From the NCBI GenBank assembly GCA_003116875.1, contig BCKT01000002.1:2195293-2259292 (forward strand): 64,000 nucleotides of DNA. The letters run 5' to 3'. The position numbers and the translations under genes are program-made. Origin of the DNA: Takashimella koratensis. Lineage: Eukaryota; Basidiomycota; Tremellomycetes; Trichosporonales; Tetragoniomycetaceae. Below, piece by piece: positions 57,592-64,000 of the stretch (positions are counted from its first letter, which is position 1; the number at the start of each line of letters is the position of its first letter). The notes under the pieces were generated by a model, which worked only from the letters and a program-made list of their open reading frames with translations, was not told the origin of the DNA and searched no databases.

Positions 57592-59356
57592 ATGTTCAAC
57601 GGCAGGTTGACAGCGTACCAGCTTCGTGTGTGCACGGTCGTTGCTATCGGGTCGTTCTGGTGAGACTGATGTAAAGTCGTGAACTAATCTACAGTTATGG
57701 ATACTCGGTCAACGTCACCGCATCTACCCTGGGCCAGCCAGCTTTCAAGTCGTATATGGGCCTGAACGGCTCCCCACATGCCACCGCGATCACCTCTGCC
57801 ATTGGCGTCGGTGCCTACGTGGGCGCTGCTATCGCGTGCGCCCTCACGCCCTTCGGAGCTGGTAAGCTGACGGAGTCCGCCTGAAGCTAATAGATGCGTG
57901 CAGATACGATGGGTCGAAGGTTCAATCTATGGGCTGCTGGCGTCTTGCTAGTTATTGTCGGAGCCATTCAAGCCGGCAGCGCCAATCCTGCCATGTTCAT
58001 CGCTTCCCGAGTCCTCGTTGGATTTGCATGTGGAACTTTGTTCACTGCCGTTCCGGTATATCAAAGCGAGGTTGCCCCCGTTCACTTTCGAGGGGCCTTG
58101 ATCGCTTGCCATGGAACTGTGAGTGTCTAGACACACTTGAAACTGACGAACAGCTGTTCACGATGGGTTCCAGCTCTGGGCAGTGGATGAACGTCGGGTT
58201 CTACTTTACTTCTGGTGCTGTGTCTTGGCGGGTACCCCTCGCACTCCAATGTGTCTTCCCTCTAATCCTGCTCATGATCTTGTACTGGGTTCCGGAGAGG
58301 TATGTCTGTCTGAGCACGGACTTGCTACATCTCGCTTACTGTTCGGTAGTCCCCGATACCTTGTCTCCAAGGGACGGCACGAAGAGGCGCGCGAGATCCT
58401 GTTCCGCCTTCATTCCAACGGCGACGAAGACTCCCAATGGGTCGTGGAGAAGGAATACCAAGCCATCGCGAACAAGGAGGCATCTGAAGCGGTGGCAAAC
58501 ACCAAGTGGTCTGATCTCATCGCCACTGCAGCGAACAGGAAGCGGACTTTCATCGCTTGCTTCACGGCATTCCTATACGCTATGACAGGGTAAGCTAGAA
58601 GAGTGGGTCTTTACTGACTGATAGAGTCAACGCCATCTCAAACTACTCGACGAGTCTGTATCAAGGACTGGGACTGGGCTCTGTTCAACAGTTATGCTTG
58701 GTGGCTGCTCTGCTCACAAGTGAGTTCGTAGGGTAATGCAATACTGATGATAGCCGCCCCCATTGGTAACATCGCCTCCGCGTTCTGGGTTGATCGCATG
58801 GGCCGAAAGAATGGAGTGCTTTGCACTCTGTACGGCTGCATCCCGTTCTTAATCATTGAAATGATTGTCGTCTTGAAAGGGAAAGGGACAACAGCAGGAC
58901 AGATCATTGGTGTGCTGGCACTCTTTGGACATCACATCTGGTTTTGCGCTTTCTACGATGTGGTTTGCTGGTGCTGTGAGTTGGCTACTGAGTGCCCGGA
59001 CTGACCGGTAGACACAACCGAGATCTGGCCGCAACACCTCCGGGCTAAGGGATTCTCGATTTCCCTCTTGTAAGTGTAATTTGGGACCCCGCTTACCAAG
59101 CAGCTTCTTCTTCTTCGGTAATATCTTGACTGTCGGCGTCGCTCCCACCGCCTTCGCCGCGCTTAGTGGATACTTTTATCTGATTTTTGTCGGATTCATG
59201 GCGTTTTCACTTATTCTTGTCCACTTGTACTGGCCCGAGACGAAGAATCTCTCCCTTGAGGATATGGGTATCCTCTTTGGAGATGAGCCTGTGGAAGTTG
59301 TATCGGTTGTGACGGTGGGCGGTGAAAAGTCTGGAAACGATCTCAAGCTCGTGTAA
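57592..59356 (+). CDS. MFS transporter, sugar porter family
   Basis: ATG at 57592 gives MFNGRLTAYQLRVCTVVAIG, and helix 1 continues as SFCYGYSVNVTASTLGQPAF. Family marks follow: GADTMGRRFNLWAAG, RVLVGFACGTLFTAVPVYQS with EVAPVHFRG, VPESPRYLVSKGRHEEAREI, DRMGRKNGVLCTLYG, YTTEIWPQHLRAKGFSISLF and YWPETKNLSLEDM. Twelve helices fit the usual sugar porter layout. The protein is about 480 residues with eight introns. Stop at 59356 after SGNDLKLV. Sitting between the nitrilase and transketolase genes, it may carry the substrate of this second cluster; sugar porters also carry acids and polyols, so specificity is unknown. Confidence 0.9.
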
Positions 59357-59502
59357 CGGATGGGGTCCAATTTTCACGTCTCAAGGAGAAGACATCTAGC
59401 CAAAGGCGTTTTAAAGGGGTATGCAAACACTTGGAACCTCTACATGATTCACGCATTTCTGCTGTCAAGCGCCGTTGAAGGTAACTGTATGTTTTGTAGT
59501 GA

Positions 59503-61895
59503 TCACTTGGAACGCTGCACCAGGTTGGCTGCGCGTGCGGCGACATGCTTTTCTTTGTCAGCTCAAGAAATGGATTTGGGCATACCTTGGGAGTGATACC
59601 GAACTGTTTGAGGTCAGCTGATTGTTATTCAGTGCACTCACATGTTCGTATAAAACTGCTGGTGGAGCGGAGTCTCCCCAACCTTCAAGACCGACATGCT
59701 CATCAGAGAAAGCGCTCCAGCCTGATGGGTCAGTTTTGCCCTTGGATAGTACGTACCAAACGCGGAGTAGGCTTCAACGGACAAGACAGGGTGCCCTCCA
59801 GGGAATACCGCCGACTGGTACTCCTTGGACTGGGTCTTGAAAACCTCCCAGCAGGGCAAAGACACAACTCGAGCCTTAAGACCCTCGGTCTCAAGGAGCT
59901 CAGAAGCTGCCAGTGCAATAGTCACTTCTGATCCGGTGGCGACCAGAGTCACATCGCAGCTGTCGTAAGGGCGAACCACATACGCCCCTTTGGCGGCTGC
60001 CTCGATCGTGGAGTTCGGGAGCTGAGGAAGAGCCTGTCGGGAAAGACACAACACTGATGGAGTCGACTTTGCCTCGATGGCGACGAGGTAGGCAGCTGAG
60101 GTCTCGTTGCCGTCCGCCGGTCGCCACAGGTGTAGATTGGGCATGGCTCGAAGCCATGCGGCGGTTTCGACTGGCTGGTGAGTGGGGCCGTCTTCGCCTA
60201 ATCCGATAGAGCTGCACATTAGCCTCATTCACCCAAGGACCTACTCATGGGTAGCGACCCAAAGTACTTGATGACCCGACAGAGCCGAGAGTCGCACGGA
60301 GCCCGCCGCGTAGGAGACCTTGCCATTAGCTAAGTCTGGATGTTCCACTCACAAAGTTGAGGAAGGTTCCGGCGAAAGGGAGAAACATCCCATAAGCACT
60401 CAGACCGTTCATGATCGCACCCATAGCGTGCTCGCGAACTCCGTATCGAAGGTAGTTACCAGAATAGCTGCCCAAACCAGTCTCCGGAGGTTGAAAGTCA
60501 ACAGCTTGTTTGACTCTCGTGTAGTTGGACGAGGTCAAGTCGGCCGATCCTCCAAGGAGCTCGGGCATGATAGAAGCGAGGCTGTTGAGGACAATCTCGG
60601 AGTACTTTCGGCCACCGACAGCCTCATCATCGGGCTTGAACACGGGAAGGTGGGACGCCCAGTTCTTGGGTAGTTTGCCGAGAACGCGCCGGGAAAGCTC
60701 TGAATGGGAGTCTGGGTACTCCTCCTGGTACTCTTTCAACGTTTGAAGCCATTTGGCATTTGCGTCGGTACCTCGCGCGAGGACAGTCGAGCGGTATTGC
60801 TCGTACACTTCAGCGGGGACTTGGAAGGACTTGGATTGGTCGAATCCGAAGCGCGCTTTGATCTCTTCGATATCGTCGCGCTTCAAGGCTAAAAAGAGTC
60901 AGGAGATCGCCAGTGACACTGTACTCACGAGATCCATGAACGCCATGCGTTCCTTGCACCTTTGACCCATAACCAATGGTGGTTTTGAAACGGATCAACG
61001 TCGGTGCGGAAGACTCCTTGGCGTTGGAGAGTGCCTTGTTGATCGCTTCCAGATCCCTGAAGTCAGAGAATAGGATGTCGATAAACTTACTCGTCCGCAT
61101 TCTCAACAGTCAACACCTTCCATCCGTAAGATTGGAACCTCTGATCCACATTCTCTGTGAAGGAGTTGTCGGTGGAACCATCGATCGTGATACTGTTATC
61201 GTCGTACATGACGATGAGGTTGGACAGGCGCAAGTGACTGGGGTCAGAAAGAGCAAACATAGGGCTTACCCAGCCATGGAGGCAGCTTCCGCAGCAACAC
61301 CCTCTTGAAGACAGCCATCACCGCAGAAGACTAATGTTAGTTGAAATCATTTCTGATGCTCACCATAGGTCTTGTTGTTGAACAAAGTGTGCGCAGTCTT
61401 GTTGAAAGTCGCCGCGAGGTTCTCTTGAGCGATTGCGAGGCCAACGGCATTGGCGAAGCCTTGGCCAAGCGGGCCGGTGGTAACTTCGACGCCTACAAAT
61501 GAATTGATGCCTAAATAATCACCCACCATCCGTCTTGAAGCTCTCGGGGTGACCGGGGGTCTTGGAGCCCAGCTGCCTAAACCCCTTCAAGTCATTGATG
61601 CTGAGGTTGTAGCCCGACAAGTGCAGCATTGCGTAGAGCAGAGCAGACCTGAGGTCAAAAAAGTATGACCTGGAACCTACGCATGACCGTTGGACAAGAC
61701 AACCCTGTCACGGTTGATCCATTTGTGATCCTTGGGGTTCGCGACCAAGTGGCGGGTGAACAAGATGTGAGCGATAGGAGCCATGCCCATCGGAGCACCT
61801 GGATGCCCCGAGTTCGCCTTAGCGACCATGTCGATCGCCAACAGACGGATGGTCTGCACGCTTGCTTGGTCAGTCTGCACGTGTGTGACTGTCAT
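59503..61895 (-). CDS. Transketolase
   Basis: This thiamine-diphosphate enzyme transfers two-carbon ketol units. ATG at 61895 gives [20 protein letters not shown], then [40 protein letters not shown], the TPP motif [20 protein letters not shown] with [68 protein letters not shown] and [17 protein letters not shown]. The last exons must be joined through three introns to give [20 protein letters not shown] followed by [20 protein letters not shown] and stop at 59503; the open frame to 59638 is a read-through of intron. About 650 residues. The end resembles dihydroxyacetone synthase-like members more than housekeeping transketolase, but no peroxisomal SKL-type signal is present. Confidence 0.9.
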
Positions 61896-62166
61896 TGCTG
61901 CTGATATTCTGTGGGCGATTTTTTCAAAGTTGTTGTTGTCTTTTTAAGAGTCGCCACATCCGAGTATCATCTCGCGAAATATACGAGGATCTGACTTTTT
62001 CCCTTTGCTCGACGCGAGATTGCCGACTGAAGCGGTGATAATTTCTCCGGACAACGCGTTCCGGTCCAGGACGAGTTAACCGAGCGTCTACTGAGCTGGC
62101 GCGACGTTTTAAAGCTAGCCTCCCTCTTGCGAAGTTTCCCCCCCCTCCAACATCACCTCATCCACA
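61896..62166. promoter_or_regulatory. Divergent transketolase/SDR promoter
   Basis: These 271 bp separate two divergent genes. The SDR leader just before the ATG is C-rich (CCCCCCCTCC). No TATA box stands out. Confidence 0.35.
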
Positions 62167-63221
62167 ATGAACGCTTTCGGACCCTTCGACGCTGCTTCGC
62201 TTTTCAACCTCAAAGGCCAGGTTGCCGTTGGTGAGTACTTGCTAGCAGGTTGGGGCTGACAGACAGTCACTGGCGGTGGTACCGGTATTGGCCTAATGGC
62301 TGTCAAGGCGCTTGCAGCCAACGGCGCCAAGGTGTACATTACCGGTCGTCGCCAGGACGTTCTTGAAAAAGCCGCCAAAGCGACTGCAACTTCCGAGATC
62401 CTTGGCTCCAACGGTGGTAGCATCGTCGCTTTGCCAATGGACGTCACCGACAAGGCCAGCATCAAGGCTGCCGTTGACTCCGTCGCCAAGAATGAGAAAT
62501 TCGTCAACATGTAAGCGAAGATAACAGCGGGGCTGATATTTCAGTCTCATCAACAACGCTGGCATCTCTTTGTCCAAGGCCAACGTTGCTTCCGCCGACA
62601 AGGGCGTCGAGGCGTTCCGTGACGGTCTTTTCAACGACGACCCTGAGCAGTGGCAAGAGAGTGAGTCGGGTTTGTGACTCCGAGCTGACTTCAGCTTTCC
62701 GCACGAACGTCACCGCCAACTTCTTTGTCGCCGCGGCGTTTGTTCCCCTCCTCCACGCTGCCAAGGACGGCCCTTCCAAGCACTGCGGCAACATCATCAA
62801 CATCTCATCGCTCTCTGGCCACACCAGGCGATCGCAAAACGGCCAGTTTTCCTACAACGTGGGTCCTGGTGTCTTCTCCACTGACCTCCATAGGCTTCCA
62901 AGTCGTCCAACGCTCACCTCACCCGCATGATGGCCCACGAGTTCTCCCACGAGAACATCATGATCCGTGTCAACAGCATCTCGCCAGGCTACTACGCCTC
63001 CCAGATGTGCGGTGACGCCGAGTCGCACCTGACTGGACGCGGGTTCAGGGCCGAGTCCTCTGTCCCCGCTGACCGCTACGGCTGGGAGACTGAGCTCGGC
63101 AAGGCTGTTCTCTGCTTGGGCACAAAGTGAGTAGATACGAACAATGAAGCTGACCTGCAGCGAATACATGTGGGGCTGTGACCTCCTCGTCGATGGCGGT
63201 CTGCTTGCCGCTCTTCCTTAG
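62167..63221 (+). CDS. Short-chain dehydrogenase/reductase (classical SDR)
   Basis: ATG at 62167 gives MNAFGPFDAASLFNLKGQVA; the first intron rejoins to VVTGGGTGIGLMAVKALAAN (cofactor loop G-x-x-x-G-x-G). Further marks are VYITGRRQDVLEKAAKA, LPMDVTDKASIKAAV, ILINNAGISLSKANVAS (N-N-A-G), FRTNVTANFFVAAAFVPLLH, NIINISSLSGHTRRSQNGQF (catalytic Ser), YNASKSSNAHLTRMMAHEF (Y-x-x-x-K), and the end YMWGCDLLVDGGLLAALP. The protein is about 300 residues with five introns. All catalytic residues are present. The insertion SADKGVEAFRDGLFNDDPEQ is typical of a fungal SDR subfamily. Substrate unknown; the gene is divergent from transketolase. Confidence 0.9.
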
Positions 63222-63895
63222 GGGTTGCTCCGTAATTTCAATCATATCTGCATGCATCAATTGATCTGAATAATAAGGAATGATCTACGAGCGAGGACTA
63301 GCTGACTTTCGGGGTGCCCTAGCACTTTCCGCCCTCAGAATTAACCAAGCACCACCCGGGAATCGGTTAAAAGCAACAGTCAGGTCGGGCCCGCCGGATC
63401 GGTCGGCTCGACGTGTTTACCGAGGAAAACAATATGCATGTCACTTTACGTAACCATGGAAAGATTATCAGCGCGAGTTTAAGTTACGGAGTAGTCTGGT
63501 ATGGGCGGCTGAGATTTTGCCAGCAAGACGGATGGCCCAGGTCTAAGGTAAGGCTGGCTTGACACACCCTCCTGTGTCATTGTCTAAAAACGGCCCCTTT
63601 TTGCCGTTTCCCCTATATAATTCTTTGGGCCTATGCACCTTTTGAGCCTGTGGGTGTAAAGCGCCTCCCTTCTCCAGTCCCAGCTTGGGGACAATCGCTG
63701 CAGTAACGGGAATGCCTTGTTGTTGATTCCCCTGCTTTTCCCCCCTCTGGCGCCTTTAGACATGGGCGCCCTGTTTTTACCTTGTTTTTGCACACAAAAT
63801 GTAATGTCTCTGACTCATTTAGACCCAGTTTTTGTCATACCAGCTCCAAGTCACATTTTGATAGTTGAGATGCCTGCTACTATGCATATGATATA
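63222..63895. other. Gene-free, more AT-rich stretch
   Basis: After the SDR stop the sequence becomes T-rich (for example TATATAATTC near 63622 and GTTTTTACCTTGTTTTTGC near 63770). No frame resembles a gene. It may be transposon-derived or the approach to a repeat region. Confidence 0.35.
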
Positions 63896-64000
63896 GGGTT
63901 AGAGAGGAGGTGCCCAATTTTCACCTCTAGTGGGGTTGTCCTTAGGGGGTTAGAGAGGAGGTGCCCGATTTTCACCTCTAGTGGGTTAGAGGGGAGGTTA
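63896..64000. repeat. Tandem direct repeats with internal dyad
   Basis: A unit beginning GGGTTAGAGAGGAGGTGCCC starts at 63896 and again at 63947 (period 51), and a third, cut by the window end, begins at 63983. Each full unit has GAGGTG and CACCTC flanking an AT-rich centre, so it can form a hairpin. TTAGGGGG occurs at 63942-63949. Confidence 0.65.

Noticed and set aside
1..64000. CRISPR array, phage, insertion sequence or bacterial operon features.
   Set aside because: Intron-rich eukaryotic genes throughout; no regularly spaced repeats with unique spacers and no transposase or integrase frames were found.

Overview
The window reads as nuclear DNA of a basidiomycete yeast, most likely a tremellomycete (Tremellales or Trichosporonales). 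Every recognisable gene is split by many short introns (about 40-60 nt, GTGAGT/GTAAGT donors, CTGAC/CTAAC branch sites, AG acceptors). Gene content also fits: a CAP10-type glycosyltransferase of the capsule/mannan kind, two BIM1-like cell-surface proteins, Zn2Cys6 regulators and many sugar-porter permeases. The class assignment is inference; no marker gene (rRNA, tRNA) was found. All gene models were built by hand from reading frame, splice signals and family resemblance, so exon edges carry some error.

Layout. 1-1511: 3' part of an unrecognised membrane protein. 2001-4483 (-): DUR3-type urea permease, with three GATAAG sites in its promoter. 5451-22150: a long run of metabolic genes: sugar-porter permease, SnoaL-like protein, seven-bladed lactonase, FAH-family hydrolase, Ldh_2-family dehydrogenase, Zn2Cys6 regulator, class II aldolase, ATP-grasp protein, RraA-like aldolase, HD-domain cyanamide-hydratase-like protein and a NAD(P)-binding epimerase-like protein. 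23687-30186: second Zn2Cys6 regulator, alpha/beta hydrolase (with an apparent 5-nt microexon) and an SDR. 30384-33532: divergent pair of BIM1-like surface proteins. 34588-37234 (-): CAP10 glycosyltransferase. 38666-45538: phospholipase D with PX and PH domains. 45935-46758 (-): NOPCHAP1-like snoRNP chaperone. 47510-49120: family 1 glucosyltransferase. 49797-63221: second metabolic run with alcohol dehydrogenase, four-helix cytochrome b561-like protein, Zn2Cys6 regulator, nitrilase, sugar-porter permease, transketolase and SDR. 63222-64000: no gene, ending in short direct repeats that include a telomere-like TTAGGGGG.

How the genes may work together (inference). The first metabolic run has lactone opening, 2-keto-acid oxidoreduction, diketo-acid hydrolysis and aldol cleavage beside a permease and a regulator, the kit for degrading a sugar-acid lactone or an aromatic ring-cleavage product to pyruvate. 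The urea permease, the cyanamide-hydratase-like protein and the nitrilase could together scavenge nitrogen from cyano compounds, but they are far apart and this is only suggestive. The divergent regulator/nitrilase promoter carries the strongest cis signals in the window: a near-perfect 23-bp palindrome and a 35-bp inverted repeat.
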